Assembly (NCBI RefSeq): GCF_000426505.1
Contig: NZ_AUFM01000019.1
Location: 1-64,000, forward strand
Origin: Nisaea denitrificans DSM 18348
GTDB lineage: Bacteria > Pseudomonadota > Alphaproteobacteria > Thalassobaculales > Thalassobaculaceae
Direction: 5' to 3'
DNA: 64,000 nt
The notes under the pieces were generated by a model. The model worked only from the letters and a program-made list of their open reading frames with translations. It ran no database searches and was not told the DNA's origin. Numbering within the stretch: the stretch's first letter is position 1; each line of letters opens with the position of its first letter. This document shows, piece after piece, positions 9,510 to 20,486 of this stretch. A program made the position numbers and the translations under genes.

Positions 9510-10583
9510 GTGAGCGACATCAAGACCGTCATCGTTACCGGGGGCGCCGGCTTCATCGGCTCCGCCGTCATCCGCCATCTGATCGCCGACACCGACGTGA
9601 CGGTGATCAATCTCGACAAGCTGACCTACGCGGCGAACCTGGCATCGCTTAACGAGGTCAGCGGGTCGGATCGGTATAGCTTCGAGCAGGCGGATATCTG
9701 CGACGCCCCGGCGCTGGCGCGGATATTCTCCAAGTACAAGCCGGACGCGGTGATGCATCTGGCGGCGGAAAGCCATGTCGACCGCTCGATCGATGGTCCG
9801 GCGGCTTTCATCGAGACCAACGTGGTTGGCACCTACACCATGCTGGAGGCGGCCCGGAACTACTGGAATGCCGCCCCGGAAGACGTGAAGAAGCGCTTCC
9901 GCTTCCATCACATTTCCACTGACGAAGTCTTCGGTTCGCTCGGCGACGAGGGGCTGTTCACCGAGGAAACCGCCTACGATCCACGCTCGCCCTACTCCGC
10001 CAGCAAGGCCTCTTCGGATCATCTGGTTCGGGCCTGGATGGAGACCTACGGCCTGCCGACCGTGCTCTCCAATTGCTCGAACAATTACGGGCCTTACCAT
10101 TTCCCGGAAAAGCTGATCCCGCTGATGATCATCAAGGGTCTCGCGGGCGAGCCGCTGCCTGTCTATGGCAAAGGCGAGAATGTGCGCGACTGGTTGTTTG
10201 TCGACGATCATGCCCGCGCGCTCTGGACCGTCTGCTCGAAAGGCGTGCCAGGCGAGAGCTATAATATCGGCGGCAATGAGGAGCGCCGCAACATCGATGT
10301 GGTGACCGGCATCTGCGCCCTGCTGGACGAGTTCGTGCCGCGCCAGGACGGCAAGGGCTATGCCGAGCAGATCACGCATGTGACCGATCGTCCGGGCCAC
10401 GATTTCCGCTATGCCATCGACGCCTCGAAGATCAAGGCGGAGCTTGGTTGGGAGCCGTCAGAGAGCTTTGAGAGCGGGATGCGCAAGACCGTCGAATGGT
10501 ATCTCGACCGTAAGGACTGGTGGCAGCCGATCCTCGACGGCAAATATGCCGGCGAGCGTCTCGGCACCGGCTCCAAGGAGTAG
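9510..10583 (+). CDS. rfbB: dTDP-glucose 4,6-dehydratase
   Basis: Extended SDR enzyme that converts dTDP-glucose to dTDP-4-keto-6-deoxyglucose using bound NAD. It shows the dinucleotide motif [10 protein letters not shown], the active-site [10 protein letters not shown] (Thr-Asp-Glu triad residues), YSASK with catalytic Tyr and Lys, and [16 protein letters not shown]. The frame is open further upstream into rfbC, but the GTG at 9510, preceded by GAGGAA, gives the standard length of 357 aa beginning just before the Rossmann strand. Followed by rfbD after 5 bp. Confidence 0.96.
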   Translation: MSDIKTVIVTGGAGFIGSAVIRHLIADTDVTVINLDKLTYAANLASLNEVSGSDRYSFEQADICDAPALARIFSKYKPDAVMHLAAESHVDRSIDGPAAFIETNVVGTYTMLEAARNYWNAAPEDVKKRFRFHHISTDEVFGSLGDEGLFTEETAYDPRSPYSASKASSDHLVRAWMETYGLPTVLSNCSNNYGPYHFPEKLIPLMIIKGLAGEPLPVYGKGENVRDWLFVDDHARALWTVCSKGVPGESYNIGGNEERRNIDVVTGICALLDEFVPRQDGKGYAEQITHVTDRPGHDFRYAIDASKIKAELGWEPSESFESGMRKTVEWYLDRKDWWQPILDGKYAGERLGTGSKE

Positions 10584-10588
10584 TGGTC

Positions 10589-11467
10589 ATGATCCTCGTC
10601 ACCGGAGCCGGCGGGCAGGTCGGCACGGAGCTGTTGGCGCGTGCGGCGAAGCATGGTCATGACGTGACGGGGCTTGTCCGGGCGGACCTCGACATCTCCG
10701 ATGCGGCCGCCGTTCAGGCGGCTGTGGCGAGAATCAAACCGTCCCTGATCGTCAACGCGGCGGCTTACACGGCTGTCGACAAGGCGGAAGAGGACCGGGA
10801 CGCAGCCTATGCAATCAATCGCGATGGCCCGGCCAATCTCGCCGCCGCCGCGAAAGCCGCTGGTATTCCGCTGATCCATATCTCGACCGACTATGTCTTC
10901 GACGGCAGCAAGGACGGTGCCTATCTGGAAAGCGACCCGGTGGCGCCGCTTGGCGTCTACGGTGCCTCCAAGGAAGCTGGCGAACAGGCGGTACGCGCCG
11001 CGCTGGATGAGCATGTCATCATGCGTACCTCCTGGGTCTATGCCGCCCATGGCGCCAATTTCGTGAAGACCATGCTGCGGGTCGGCAAGGACCGCAACCA
11101 GTTGCGCGTCGTCGCCGACCAGTTTGGTGCACCGACATCGGCAGCGGATATCGCCGACGCTATCCTGACCATTGCCACCCGGATTGCTGACGGCAACCGG
11201 AGCGCTTGGGGCACCTACCATTACACGGCCGAGGGCAAGACAAGCTGGCACGGCTTTGCCGAGGCGATCTTTGCCCGGGCGGAACTCGTCTGGGGCCGCC
11301 GCCCCGAGGTCGAGGCCATTCCGGCGAGTGACTATCCGACACCGGCGAAACGACCGGTCAATTCCGTGCTCGACGCGGGCAAAATTCTCGCGGCCTTCAC
11401 TGTGCCGCGCAGACCCTGGCAGGATGGCCTCGACGATGTGCTCGAGGTGCTTCTGGCCGAGGCCTGA
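10589..11467 (+). CDS. rfbD: dTDP-4-dehydrorhamnose reductase
   Basis: Last step of dTDP-L-rhamnose formation: NAD(P)H-dependent reduction at C4. Motifs: [15 protein letters not shown] at the N-terminus, [12 protein letters not shown] and YGASKEAGE with the SDR Tyr-Lys pair, then RTSWVYA. The ATG at 10589 is preceded by AAGGAG at 8 nt and gives 292 aa; the longer in-frame extension overlaps rfbB and is not a plausible start. Third gene of the rfb operon. Confidence 0.95.
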   Translation: MILVTGAGGQVGTELLARAAKHGHDVTGLVRADLDISDAAAVQAAVARIKPSLIVNAAAYTAVDKAEEDRDAAYAINRDGPANLAAAAKAAGIPLIHISTDYVFDGSKDGAYLESDPVAPLGVYGASKEAGEQAVRAALDEHVIMRTSWVYAAHGANFVKTMLRVGKDRNQLRVVADQFGAPTSAADIADAILTIATRIADGNRSAWGTYHYTAEGKTSWHGFAEAIFARAELVWGRRPEVEAIPASDYPTPAKRPVNSVLDAGKILAAFTVPRRPWQDGLDDVLEVLLAEA

Positions 11468-11490
11468 ATAAACGAGAGAAAGGGAGAGGG

Positions 11491-12357
11491 ATGAAAGGGA
11501 TCATCCTCGCCGGCGGGTCCGGCACACGGCTCTACCCGCTGACCGTCAGCGTCAGCAAGCAGATCCTGCCTGTGTACGACAAGCCGATGATCTATTACCC
11601 GCTGAGCACGCTGATGCTGGCGGGGATCAAGGATATCCTGATCATCACTACTCCGGATGACCAGGAAGGCTTCCAACGGCTGCTCGGCGACGGCAGCCAG
11701 TGGGGTATCACTCTGGAATACCGGGTGCAGCCTTCGCCGGACGGCCTGGCGCAGGCCTTCATCATCGGCGAGAGCTTCATCGGCGACGACACCGCCGCCC
11801 TGATCCTTGGCGACAACATCTATTACGGCCACGGCCTGACCGAGATGCTGCAGCGATCGGCCGACCGCGAGAGCGGCGCCACGGTCTTTGGCTATTACGT
11901 CCGGGACCCGGAGCGCTACGGCGTTGTCTCCTTCGACGAGGCGGGCAAGGCGAACGAGATCGTCGAGAAGCCGGAGCATCCGAAGTCGAACTGGGCGGTC
12001 ACTGGCCTCTATTTCTACGACCGGGACGTGATCGAGATCGCCAAGTCGATCAAGCCGTCGCCCCGCGGCGAGCTTGAGATCACCGATGTGAACAAGGTTT
12101 ATCTGGAGCGTGGCGACCTGCATGTGGAACGCATGGGCCGCGGTTATGCCTGGCTCGATACCGGCACCCATGACTCGCTGCTGCAGGCGTCCGAGTTCGT
12201 CCGCACGGTGGAAGAGCGCCAGGGGCTGAAAATTGCATGCGTCGAGGAAATCGCTCACCATATGGGCTATATCGACGACGAGCAGCTGCTGAAGCTGGCG
12301 GAGCCGCTGGCGAAAAGTGGCTACGGGATTTATCTGCGGTCGTTGGTGAAAAGCTAG
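11491..12357 (+). CDS. rfbA: Glucose-1-phosphate thymidylyltransferase
   Basis: First enzyme of the dTDP-rhamnose pathway: dTTP plus glucose-1-phosphate to dTDP-glucose. The 288-aa sequence begins with [18 protein letters not shown], the nucleotidyltransferase signature, and shows [26 protein letters not shown] and [15 protein letters not shown] strong GAGAAAGGGAGAGGG lies just upstream of the ATG. It closes the rfbCBDA cluster, so the whole pathway from glucose-1-phosphate to dTDP-L-rhamnose is encoded here. Confidence 0.96.
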   Translation: MKGIILAGGSGTRLYPLTVSVSKQILPVYDKPMIYYPLSTLMLAGIKDILIITTPDDQEGFQRLLGDGSQWGITLEYRVQPSPDGLAQAFIIGESFIGDDTAALILGDNIYYGHGLTEMLQRSADRESGATVFGYYVRDPERYGVVSFDEAGKANEIVEKPEHPKSNWAVTGLYFYDRDVIEIAKSIKPSPRGELEITDVNKVYLERGDLHVERMGRGYAWLDTGTHDSLLQASEFVRTVEERQGLKIACVEEIAHHMGYIDDEQLLKLAEPLAKSGYGIYLRSLVKS

Positions 12358-12381
12358 GCACACCGAAAAACGGAGCTGGTT

Positions 12382-13503
12382 TTGGGCCGACTGATCGCAA
12401 TTTATATCGCGCTTGTCTTGATTCTCGGCGGCGGTTTTATCTGGCTTCTGGCGGCTCTGCTTTATCCAGGTGAGGCATCGCGCCCGACAGAGGCAATGGC
12501 CTCTGAGACAGTATTATCTCAAGTCTCGGAACAGGCGCCGCTGGATCTGGGGGGGCTCGAGCCGTCTCCTCTACCGTTGTCGATGCCGCTTTCCTGCGAC
12601 CCTGGCGTGGATTGCTGGCCGCTGAAATATGTCGACCTCGACCCGTCCAAGGGCCGCCGCGACTACCAATGCGGGGCGATGACCGTCGATGGTCACAAGG
12701 GCGTGGATTTCGCCATCTCCGATCCGCGCCGGCTGAACCGGAATGAAGTGCCCGTGCTGGCAGCGGCGACCGGAAAGGTGGTCGGCATCCGGGATGAAAT
12801 GCCGGACGTGAATATCCGGATTGCCGGCAAGGCGTCTCTCAAGGGGCGGGATTGCGGCAACGGGGTCCGGATCGATCATGGCGGTGGCTGGGTTAGTCAG
12901 TATTGCCACCTGAAGCGCGGCAGCGTTGCCGTGAAGGCGGGCGACACGGTGGTCAGCGGCGACCGGCTCGGTCTCGTCGGGCTGTCCGGCTCGACCGAGT
13001 TCCTGCATCTCCACGTTCAGTTCGAAAATAACGGCAAAGTCGTCGATCCATTTGTCGGGCTCGGGGCTGACGAAAGTGCGTGTGGCTTGGGCAAGGCGCC
13101 GCTTTGGAAAGAATCGGTGCTGCGCAGTTTCCGCTATTCCGCGCCGCTGATCCAGGCCAGTGGAATAGCCGCCGAGGCGCCGGATACGCTCGGCGTTTCC
13201 GAAGGCAAATATGCCGATCCGAAGATTTCACCCGACGCGCCGCTTCTGGTGCTCTGGACGGATCTCTATGGTTTGCGGAAGGGCGACCGTGTTTCGATGC
13301 GATTTACGGGCGCGGATGGTGCGGTGCTGGCGGAAACGGACTGGGTGCAGGCAAAACACCAGCTCAGGACCTTCAAATATATCGGAAAGAAGGCACGTCA
13401 GGATTGGCCGAAAGGGAATTACCGCGGTGTGATTCAGGTCGAGCGACCGACCGGTCCCGGCAAGAACCATGCTGTTCAGACAGTTGATCTCAGGATTGAC
13501 TAG
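12382..13503 (+). CDS. Membrane-anchored M23 family metallopeptidase
   Basis: A 373-residue protein with an N-terminal membrane anchor or signal (IYIALVLILGGGFIWLLAAL) and a periplasmic M23/LytM-like domain at about 85-225. The zinc-ligand motifs are visible: GHKGVDFAI (HxxxD) and FLHLHVQF (HxH), with a further His in QYCHLKRG, so it looks catalytically competent as a peptidoglycan endopeptidase. About 130 further C-terminal residues have no recognised domain. The TTG at 12382 is preceded by CGGAG at 7 nt; no better start exists. It follows rfbA by 24 bp and may be read through from the rfb operon. Its stop codon overlaps that of the convergent gene. Confidence 0.82.
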   Translation: MGRLIAIYIALVLILGGGFIWLLAALLYPGEASRPTEAMASETVLSQVSEQAPLDLGGLEPSPLPLSMPLSCDPGVDCWPLKYVDLDPSKGRRDYQCGAMTVDGHKGVDFAISDPRRLNRNEVPVLAAATGKVVGIRDEMPDVNIRIAGKASLKGRDCGNGVRIDHGGGWVSQYCHLKRGSVAVKAGDTVVSGDRLGLVGLSGSTEFLHLHVQFENNGKVVDPFVGLGADESACGLGKAPLWKESVLRSFRYSAPLIQASGIAAEAPDTLGVSEGKYADPKISPDAPLLVLWTDLYGLRKGDRVSMRFTGADGAVLAETDWVQAKHQLRTFKYIGKKARQDWPKGNYRGVIQVERPTGPGKNHAVQTVDLRID

Positions 13504-16175
13504 AGCGATGGCATTCCGAGCCGGACCGTGTTGGCTATCGAACGTGGTTCTTCCGGCAGGGCGAAGGCCGACCGTTCCGGTGTGATGCAGAGATTGGGGT
13601 TGTATGCGGGATCGTCCTCGAGCAGGGCTTCCCAGCGCTCCACCATGAACGCCCGCTCCACGTCGTAAAGTGCTGATTTCTCCGGTGTGATCACGGTACC
13701 GCGCGAGGCTGACTCGTGATGGATCAAGAGGGCGTGCGGCGTCCAGAGCACCCGGTATCCGGCTTGCCGGACGCGCAGGCAGAGGTCGATATCGCCGAAA
13801 TCGACCGCGAGCGCCTCATCGAACCCACTGACAGCCTCGAAGACCTCCCGCCGCATTACCATGCAGGCGCCGGTTACGGCGGACAGGGATTGAACCTGCA
13901 TCGCCCGTCCCCAATAGCCGCCGTCATTTTGTGAGATCCCGAGATTCGTGTGACGGGCCACATGCTCACCCGAGAGCGCGATCCCGGCATGCTGCACGGT
14001 CCGGTCCGGATAGAGCAGCTTGGCCCCTGCGAGGCCGATTTCGGGGCGGGCCGCTTCGGCGACCAGCTCCGTCAGCCAGTCCGGGTTCGCGGGCTCGATA
14101 TCGTTGTTCAGGAAGCAGAGATACTCGCTCGCTGCGTCGCGCGCCCCGAGATTACAAAGCCGGGAGAAGTTGAAAGTGGCATCATCCTGGAGCACGGCGA
14201 CGTTGGAACGGCGGGAGAGTTGGTCGAGATAACGCAGTGTCGCGGGATCGTCGCTGCCATTGTCGACGATCCGGATATCGAGCGCGCCGTAATCGGTCTG
14301 CGTCAGCAGGCCGTCTATGCAGGTTTTCAGCAGGTTCAGCCGATTGCGTGTGGGAATGATAACAGAGACGGAGTGAGCGTCGGGCAAGGGCCGCCGCAAC
14401 CGCCAACGCCCGCCCCGTTGCTCGGCCCGTGCATTTGTCCCGCGTCGTGTCAGCGTGTCCCGGATTACGCGTCCGGTGGCGGCAATCGCATAAGGTTTGG
14501 TCTCGACGGATGTTGCCGTTGATTCACCGGCGGCGCGCCAGTGATAGAGGATGCGCGGGACATGACCGATGCGCTCCGGCGCGCTCTTCTCGGCAACCCG
14601 CTGCACCAGGTCGTGATCCTGGCTGCCTTCGAAACCGATACGAAATCCACCGACAGCATCGGCGAGCGTTCGACGGATTACCGTGAAGTGGCAGATATAG
14701 TTGGAGACTAAAGAAAGGTCCGGATCCCAGGCTGGTTTGAAGTGCGGTGAGAACCGGTTGCCGTCCGCATCGATCTTGTCCTCGTCGGAATAGATCAGAT
14801 CAAGATCCGGCTGAGTGTCCAGCGCCCGGGCCATCTCGGCGAGGGCATCCGGCGTTAGCCGGTCATCATGGTCGAGCAGGGCGATAAATTCGCCCGTCGC
14901 CAGTTCCAACGCGGAATTGGATGCGGCTGAGATGTGGCCGTTTTCGGGCCGGATGACCAGTTTGATGCGCTGATCGGCGGCTGCGGTTTCCCGCAGAATG
15001 TGCGTTACCTCCGGATCCGTGGAAGCATCATCGGCGATGCAGAGCTCCCAGTTTCCATAGCTCTGGCCTTTTACGGACTGGATTGCTTCGCGGAGATGAC
15101 CGGGGTTCGGATTGTAGATGGGCAGCAGGATGGAGAAGGTAAGGGTCTCAGCCAGTGATTCCTGCTCTGACGGCGGGAAGGACTCCAGCCATTGCTGATA
15201 CTGGGTTTTCGGCAGAACGAGTTCCGTGCGCCCAGCCTTTCGTTGCGCCTCGGCGGCAAGAAGCAGTAGTTCGTCCGGCGGAGTGTCGCCGTTCCTGATC
15301 TCGCCCAGGACGGCAAGCGCCTGGTCCGCGCGCCCTGCCGCAAGCAATGCCCGCACATGCAGCATGCCGGGTTCCAGTTCGCCCGGGCTGATGCACCACC
15401 AGCGCGCGGCGGCGGAACCGTCTCCGGTGCGGGCCGGCGTGACCAGTGCCCGGTTTTCCGCCGGGTCGAGCAGAACGGATCTGCGCGTGCTGATCCCGGC
15501 CCCCGGTTTGCCCAAGCGTCGCCGGAGCTGCGCTTGCCTTGCCAACGCCGGGGCATCGAGCGGGCGGAGTGTCAGGCTGCGGGCGATGGCGGAGAGACCC
15601 TGTTCCCGATCTCCCAGAGCAGGCTCAATGACGGAGAGATTGAACCAGGCCTCCTGAGCGGCTGGTTCCAGCAGTGCCTCGCGCCGGAAGGCCTGTAACG
15701 CTTCTGTCAGCCTGTTTGCGCCATGCAGGGCTGTCGCATAGCGGGCGTGAGATGCCGGGTTACCAGCATCGAGGCGGACGGCTTCTGCATGGCGGCGCAA
15801 GCTCCGGCCGGTCTGTTTTGCAGTGCTATATATCTGGGCCAGAAGCTGTGCAGGTCCGGCATGCCGGGGCAACAGGATGCGCAGGCGCTCATAATAGGGC
15901 GCAACTGAAAGGCCCGGGGCGCCGGCCGCCAGGTGGTCCGTGAGAAAGGCGAGGGCTGTGGCGTTCGCGGGCTGGCGCAGCAGAGCCTTCCGCCAGGCAT
16001 TCTCGGCGTTCCCGGGATTGCGTCGCTGGAGCTCGATCTGGCCGAGATGGATCAGGGAGGCCGTGTCTGCTTCGGCTTTTTCGGCAACCAGACGAAACAG
16101 TCTCGCTGCTTCATCCAGTTTCCCGTCGGCGAGTGCCGCCTGCGCGTGTTTGAACGCCTCGGCGGCACCAAGCAT
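13500..16175 (-). CDS. TPR protein with two tandem family 2 glycosyltransferase domains (891 aa)
   Basis: Residues about 1-300 are TPR-like helical repeats. A first GT2 domain follows at about 345-560 (FSILLPIYNPNPGHLREAIQ, CIADDASTDP, ALLDHDDRLTPDAL), then a second at about 610-830 (VSVIIPTRNRLNLLKTCIDG, DIRIVDNGSDDP, LCFLNNDIEP, FGDIDLCLRV). Such bimodular transferases usually add two sugars or a disaccharide repeat to a polysaccharide, often including rhamnose; the substrate here is unknown. It lies 8 bp downstream of aspS on the same strand, so it is probably co-transcribed with that housekeeping gene, an unusual pairing. It is convergent with the M23 peptidase gene, with overlapping stops. 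Confidence 0.86.
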   Translation of the reverse strand: MLGAAEAFKHAQAALADGKLDEAARLFRLVAEKAEADTASLIHLGQIELQRRNPGNAENAWRKALLRQPANATALAFLTDHLAAGAPGLSVAPYYERLRILLPRHAGPAQLLAQIYSTAKQTGRSLRRHAEAVRLDAGNPASHARYATALHGANRLTEALQAFRREALLEPAAQEAWFNLSVIEPALGDREQGLSAIARSLTLRPLDAPALARQAQLRRRLGKPGAGISTRRSVLLDPAENRALVTPARTGDGSAAARWWCISPGELEPGMLHVRALLAAGRADQALAVLGEIRNGDTPPDELLLLAAEAQRKAGRTELVLPKTQYQQWLESFPPSEQESLAETLTFSILLPIYNPNPGHLREAIQSVKGQSYGNWELCIADDASTDPEVTHILRETAAADQRIKLVIRPENGHISAASNSALELATGEFIALLDHDDRLTPDALAEMARALDTQPDLDLIYSDEDKIDADGNRFSPHFKPAWDPDLSLVSNYICHFTVIRRTLADAVGGFRIGFEGSQDHDLVQRVAEKSAPERIGHVPRILYHWRAAGESTATSVETKPYAIAATGRVIRDTLTRRGTNARAEQRGGRWRLRRPLPDAHSVSVIIPTRNRLNLLKTCIDGLLTQTDYGALDIRIVDNGSDDPATLRYLDQLSRRSNVAVLQDDATFNFSRLCNLGARDAASEYLCFLNNDIEPANPDWLTELVAEAARPEIGLAGAKLLYPDRTVQHAGIALSGEHVARHTNLGISQNDGGYWGRAMQVQSLSAVTGACMVMRREVFEAVSGFDEALAVDFGDIDLCLRVRQAGYRVLWTPHALLIHHESASRGTVITPEKSALYDVERAFMVERWEALLEDDPAYNPNLCITPERSAFALPEEPRSIANTVRLGMPSL

Positions 16176-16183
16176 GTGTTTAT

Positions 16184-17968
16184 TTACTCGGTGGCCGGTG
16201 CTGCCGGCTTCGGCGGCAGGGCGAGACGGACGCTGAGTTCTTTCAGATGCTGAGGCTCTGCTTCGCTCGGCGCGCCCATCATCAGGTCCTCAGCCCGCTG
16301 GTTCAGCGGGAACAGGATGACTTCGCGAATGTTCGGCTCGTTTGCCAGCATCATGACGATACGGTCGATGCCCGGCGCGATGCCACCGTGAGGCGGGGCG
16401 CCATATTTGAAGGCGTTCAGCATGCCGCGGAACTTGTCTTCCAGAACTTCCGGCTCGTACCCGGCGATGCCGAAGGCCTTGTACATGACTTCCGGCAGAT
16501 GGTTCCGGATGGCGCCGGAGCTGAGCTCGATACCGTTGCAGACGATGTCGTACTGGTAGGCGAGGATATCCAGCGGCTCCTGGGTTTCCAGTGCCTCAAG
16601 ACCACCCTGCGGCATGGAGAACGGGTTGTGCGAGAAGTCGATCTTGCCGGTCGCTTCGTCCAGCTCGAACATCGGGTAGTCGACGATCCAGCAGAGCCGG
16701 AAGGTGTCCTTCTCGACGATATCGAGATCGTTGCCGAGTTTCACGCGGGCGGTACCGGCCAGCTTGGCAGCGTCGCTTTCCTTGCCGGCGGAGAAGAAGA
16801 TGGCATCGCCATCGCCCATGCCGGTCTGTGCTTTCAGCTCCGCGATCTTCTCCGGTGTCAGGCGGTTCGCGATAGGGCCGCGGGCCTCGCCGTCACCGAA
16901 GATGATGTAGCCCATGCCCGGTGCGCCTTCGCCCTGGGCCCAGCTGTTCATCCGGTCACAGATCGCCCGACTGCCGCATTTCGGACCAGGCACCGCGCGG
17001 ACCACGCCGCCGCCGGCGATGACCTTGGCGAAGACGGCGAAATCGCTGTCCCGGAAGATCTCGGTCACGTCGGAGATCTCGAACGGAATGCGCAGGTCCG
17101 GCTTGTCGTTACCGTATTTGAGCATCGACTCCTTGTAGGGGATGCGCGGGAACGGGCCCGGCACCTTCCAGTCGGAGAATTCCTCGAACACGCCCGCCAT
17201 GACAGGCTCGATGGCCTGGAAGACGTCTTCTTGCTCAACGAAACTCATCTCGACATCGAGCTGGTAGAACTCGCCTGGCGAGCGGTCGGCGCGGCTGTCC
17301 TCGTCACGGAAGCAGGGAGCGATCTGGAAGTACCGGTCGAAGCCGGAGACCATGATCAGCTGCTTGAACTGCTGCGGCGCCTGCGGCAGGGCGTAGAACT
17401 TGCCCGGATGCTGCCGTGACGGCACCAGGAAGTCGCGCGCGCCTTCCGGTGAGGAGGCGGTCAGGATCGGAGTCTGGAACTCCATGAAATTCTGGTCGGT
17501 CATGCGGCGGCGGATCGAGGAGATCACCTTGCTGCGCAGCATGATGTTGTTGTGAATGCGCTCGCGGCGCAGGTCCAGGAAGCGGTAGCGCAGGCGGGTG
17601 TCCTCGCCGGCATCCTCATCCGCATTGACCTGCAGCGGCAGCACGTCGGCGATGGACTGCACCTCGATCTCGTCGATCCGGAGTTCGATGTGACCGGTCG
17701 GCAGCCTGTCGTTGATCGTCTCGTCGGTGCGCTTGACCACGCGGCCGGTGATCGTCACCACGCTCTCGACCCGCAGCTTCTCGACCGTCTTGAAGGTCTC
17801 GTCCTCGATGTCGACGACGCACTGGGTCAGACCGTAATGGTCGCGCAAGTCGATGAAGACCAGCTGACCGTGATCGCGGCGGCGGTGGATCCAGCCGGAG
17901 AGGCGGACCGTTTCACCGACGTGGTCGATGCGGAGATCGTGACAGGTATGGCTGCGATAGCGGTGCAT
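16184..17968 (-). CDS. aspS: Aspartyl-tRNA synthetase
   Basis: Class II aminoacyl-tRNA synthetase of 594 residues, the bacterial length with a GAD insertion domain. Order: N-terminal OB-fold anticodon-binding domain ([17 protein letters not shown], then [20 protein letters not shown]), catalytic core with motif 2 [22 protein letters not shown] domain, and motif 3 [13 protein letters not shown]. It charges tRNA-Asp in the cytoplasm; alphaproteobacterial members are often non-discriminating and also charge tRNA-Asn, which cannot be settled from the sequence alone. No gatCAB genes are in the window. Confidence 0.97.
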   Translation of the reverse strand: MHRYRSHTCHDLRIDHVGETVRLSGWIHRRRDHGQLVFIDLRDHYGLTQCVVDIEDETFKTVEKLRVESVVTITGRVVKRTDETINDRLPTGHIELRIDEIEVQSIADVLPLQVNADEDAGEDTRLRYRFLDLRRERIHNNIMLRSKVISSIRRRMTDQNFMEFQTPILTASSPEGARDFLVPSRQHPGKFYALPQAPQQFKQLIMVSGFDRYFQIAPCFRDEDSRADRSPGEFYQLDVEMSFVEQEDVFQAIEPVMAGVFEEFSDWKVPGPFPRIPYKESMLKYGNDKPDLRIPFEISDVTEIFRDSDFAVFAKVIAGGGVVRAVPGPKCGSRAICDRMNSWAQGEGAPGMGYIIFGDGEARGPIANRLTPEKIAELKAQTGMGDGDAIFFSAGKESDAAKLAGTARVKLGNDLDIVEKDTFRLCWIVDYPMFELDEATGKIDFSHNPFSMPQGGLEALETQEPLDILAYQYDIVCNGIELSSGAIRNHLPEVMYKAFGIAGYEPEVLEDKFRGMLNAFKYGAPPHGGIAPGIDRIVMMLANEPNIREVILFPLNQRAEDLMMGAPSEAEPQHLKELSVRLALPPKPAAPATE

Positions 17969-18066
17969 GACTGATCAATCTTTTCGGAATTTAGCGCGCG
18001 GCATCTCCTAGCGTGCGAGAGGGCGGCCCGCAAAGAAAAAATGCATGAAAACCGGCTGGCAGGGGG

Positions 18067-19302
18067 CTACACGACCTCGAAAGTGACACTGCTGGAGTCA
18101 GAATAGCCGATCAGGTCGATCCGTGTGCCACTACTGAGATTGATCACCGTGTCGCCGAAACTGTCCACCGTGACGCTCGTCGCGGTGACGCCGCCCGAGA
18201 GCTGGATCGCGTCTTCTGACGCGTAGCCGTGGATGTAATCCCAGCCTTCATTGCTTGCGGAATAGAGGAATTTGTCAGGCCCCAGATTGCCATAGAGATC
18301 GTCGTATCCTGCGCCGCCGGAGATCGTGTCTGAATCCTGCCCGCCGAAGATGGTATCCGCGCCACTGTCCCCGACGATCAGGTCACCGCCATGATTTCCG
18401 TAAAGAATGTCATTCCCGTTGCCGCCGATAACCGTGTCGGCTCCTTCGCGTAGAGCCAGGGGAGAACCGCTCTCGGGGCCGTTGTTCTGCCCTCCGAAAA
18501 TGGTGTCGTCTCCATCGCCGCCCACGAGGTAATCCGTGTTCTTGTTGCCGTAGATCAGATCGTTGCCGGCGGCGCCCGAGATCAGGTCGCTGCCGCTATC
18601 GCCACTGATAATGTCCGCTGCGGATGTGCCGAACAGACTGTCTGCATCACTGGTGCCGACGGTCGCCGTGCTAATCGTCGACCCGACTTCGCCATAGAGT
18701 GACTGGATAACTTCAATATCGTAGGCGGTGATATTTGAGAGCGAGGTGTTGAGGTAGGTCGACATAATCGAGGACGTATGGTTGATGTGGCCGAGCCCCA
18801 GCCCGTGCCCGGCCTCATGGATAGCGGTCGTGAAGAAATACTCCGTGTCTGCCTGATCCATGAAGATGGTGACCGAGTCCGTTCCCGATACCATCTTGCC
18901 GTCTAGCCCGACATCTATGTAATAGGCGGTTCCAAGAACGCCGCCGGACCCGTCCGAACTGGGCTCCCAGGCGATAACCCAATCCGCTGAGGCGGCACTG
19001 GTTTCGACGAACGTGATGTCGGCAACATTCGACCATGTCGCCATCGCGGCTTCGAACTGCGTCTGATAGCTGGCATCCAGACTGCTGTAGCCGAGGGACG
19101 AGGTGTCGAACGAATAATTTATCGTCGTCGTCCAGGTAAAGCCGAGCAGATCGGAAGAGAGGACGGTCAGTCCGCCCTGACTGGCACGCTGCAGGTCGAT
19201 CGAGCGCGTCTCGTCCGTGCCATGATCCGAGGTGTATTGCCCTTCGATGCCGACAGAGTGGCCCTCGAGGTTTCCGAGCAGATCGCTGTCGACATTAGCC
19301 AT
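18067..19302 (-). CDS. Matrixin/serralysin-like RTX metalloprotease
   Basis: A 411-residue secreted zinc protease. Catalytic motif at residues 162-172, HEAGHGLGLGH (HExxHxxGxxH), followed by the Met-turn TSSIMSTYL, as in the M10 metzincins. Residues about 210-360 carry RTX nonapeptides (SGDSGSDLISGAAGNDLIYG and others), and the C-terminus ends in hydrophobic residues (SSVTFEVV), typical of type I secretion signals. There is no Sec signal peptide. It would be exported through a type I ABC system, none of which is in the window, and activated by Ca2+ outside the cell. It is monocistronic. Confidence 0.9.
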   Translation of the reverse strand: MANVDSDLLGNLEGHSVGIEGQYTSDHGTDETRSIDLQRASQGGLTVLSSDLLGFTWTTTINYSFDTSSLGYSSLDASYQTQFEAAMATWSNVADITFVETSAASADWVIAWEPSSDGSGGVLGTAYYIDVGLDGKMVSGTDSVTIFMDQADTEYFFTTAIHEAGHGLGLGHINHTSSIMSTYLNTSLSNITAYDIEVIQSLYGEVGSTISTATVGTSDADSLFGTSAADIISGDSGSDLISGAAGNDLIYGNKNTDYLVGGDGDDTIFGGQNNGPESGSPLALREGADTVIGGNGNDILYGNHGGDLIVGDSGADTIFGGQDSDTISGGAGYDDLYGNLGPDKFLYSASNEGWDYIHGYASEDAIQLSGGVTATSVTVDSFGDTVINLSSGTRIDLIGYSDSSSVTFEVV

Positions 19303-19424
19303 GATGCCGGATCCTATTTCCCCATCGGACGATAGAAAGCCAAGATCGCTTAAGTATCGTTAAGGAATATTGTATTTTATATAGTCTGTTCGCCAGTGAT
19401 CTTTGCCACAGTCTGTTTTTTTAG

Positions 19425-20486
19425 TCAGAACGCGGGCGTCGGCCGGATGAAACCGACCAGCCGTCCGGCCCAGTTCCGGACTTCCGGTGAACATGTGGCT
19501 TCAATGCGGGCTTTCTGTGCGTCGTCGATCACGCCGAGCCGGACCAGCACGGCAAGGACGGCGGCCTCGGATGCCCGGCCCGCGCCATCGTCTATCTTGA
19601 TCGCCACACCAAGCCCCTTTTCCGGCAGCGCTGCCGTGTAGTAGCCCTCGGCCCCGCCCTTAAGCAAACAGGTCTCGCCTGTTTCGGCCAGCACCACGGA
19701 ATTGAAGGCGTCGGTGCCGGACAGCATAAGCGGATTGTTAGCGCAGGCTTTGACGATCCGGCGGCAGGCAGAGGCCCGGTCGGCGCCGAGCGCATCCGGT
19801 GCGGCAAGGCGGGCCATGGCATAGGCGACGCCGCGCAAGGGCGCGCCGAAGACAGGGATGCCGCAACCGTCGACACCACGTGCCGTGCGCGAGAGGTCCA
19901 TCTCGCCCATCTCGCCGATCAGCTCGATCAGCCGGGTCTGCACGGGGTGGTCGGCTTCGGTGTAGCCCTTGGTGGGTTCGCCGAGATGCACGGCGGTGGT
20001 CAGCATGCCGGAATGCTTGCCGGAGCAGTTGTTATGCGCCCGGGTTGGCTCGGTGCCGGCCTTGATCAGGGCGTGCGCGGATGCTTCGTGGAAGGGCAGT
20101 TGTGGTCCGCATTCCAGATCATCGACACCGAGGCCGAGACGGGCGAGCCAGGGGATCACCTTGTCCGCGTGGATCGGCTCGCCGCGGTGGGACGCGCAGC
20201 AGAGCGCGATTTCCGCCTCGCTCAGATTGAAGGCGTCGGCGGCACCGCTTTCGATCACCGGCAGGGTCTGCAAGGGCTTTATGGCGGAACGCGGGTAGGT
20301 CGGGCGCTCGACATCGCCGAGCGTCATCACGTCCTTGCCGTTGGCGTCGACCACGGAAACGATCCCGCGATGCACGGATTCCACCATGTCGCCGCGTGTG
20401 ACTTCAATGAGCAGGGGAGCTGCATCAACCTCCGAGATATGGGTGCGCACGATACGGTCGTCAGCGGCGAGGCTGTCCGGGCTCAT
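19425..20486 (-). CDS. L-asparaginase, Rhizobium etli AnsA-type (asparaginase II family)
   Basis: A 353-residue member of the thermolabile asparaginase family found in rhizobia, unrelated to the E. coli enzymes. Visible features: YPRSAIKPLQTLPV with the SxxK pair, CCASHRGEP, the long RAHNNCSGKHSGMLTTAVH segment and GVDGCGIPVFGAPLRG. It hydrolyses asparagine to aspartate and ammonia in the cytoplasm. The ATG has AGGAGA at a good distance upstream. No obvious partner genes; the divergent neighbour encodes an RNA methyltransferase. Confidence 0.9.
   Translation of the reverse strand: MSPDSLAADDRIVRTHISEVDAAPLLIEVTRGDMVESVHRGIVSVVDANGKDVMTLGDVERPTYPRSAIKPLQTLPVIESGAADAFNLSEAEIALCCASHRGEPIHADKVIPWLARLGLGVDDLECGPQLPFHEASAHALIKAGTEPTRAHNNCSGKHSGMLTTAVHLGEPTKGYTEADHPVQTRLIELIGEMGEMDLSRTARGVDGCGIPVFGAPLRGVAYAMARLAAPDALGADRASACRRIVKACANNPLMLSGTDAFNSVVLAETGETCLLKGGAEGYYTAALPEKGLGVAIKIDDGAGRASEAAVLAVLVRLGVIDDAQKARIEATCSPEVRNWAGRLVGFIRPTPAF

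Noticed and set aside
16247-17419. Plus-strand 390-aa ORF over aspS
   Set aside because: Fully antisense to the well-conserved aspS; high GC at third positions leaves long open antisense frames.
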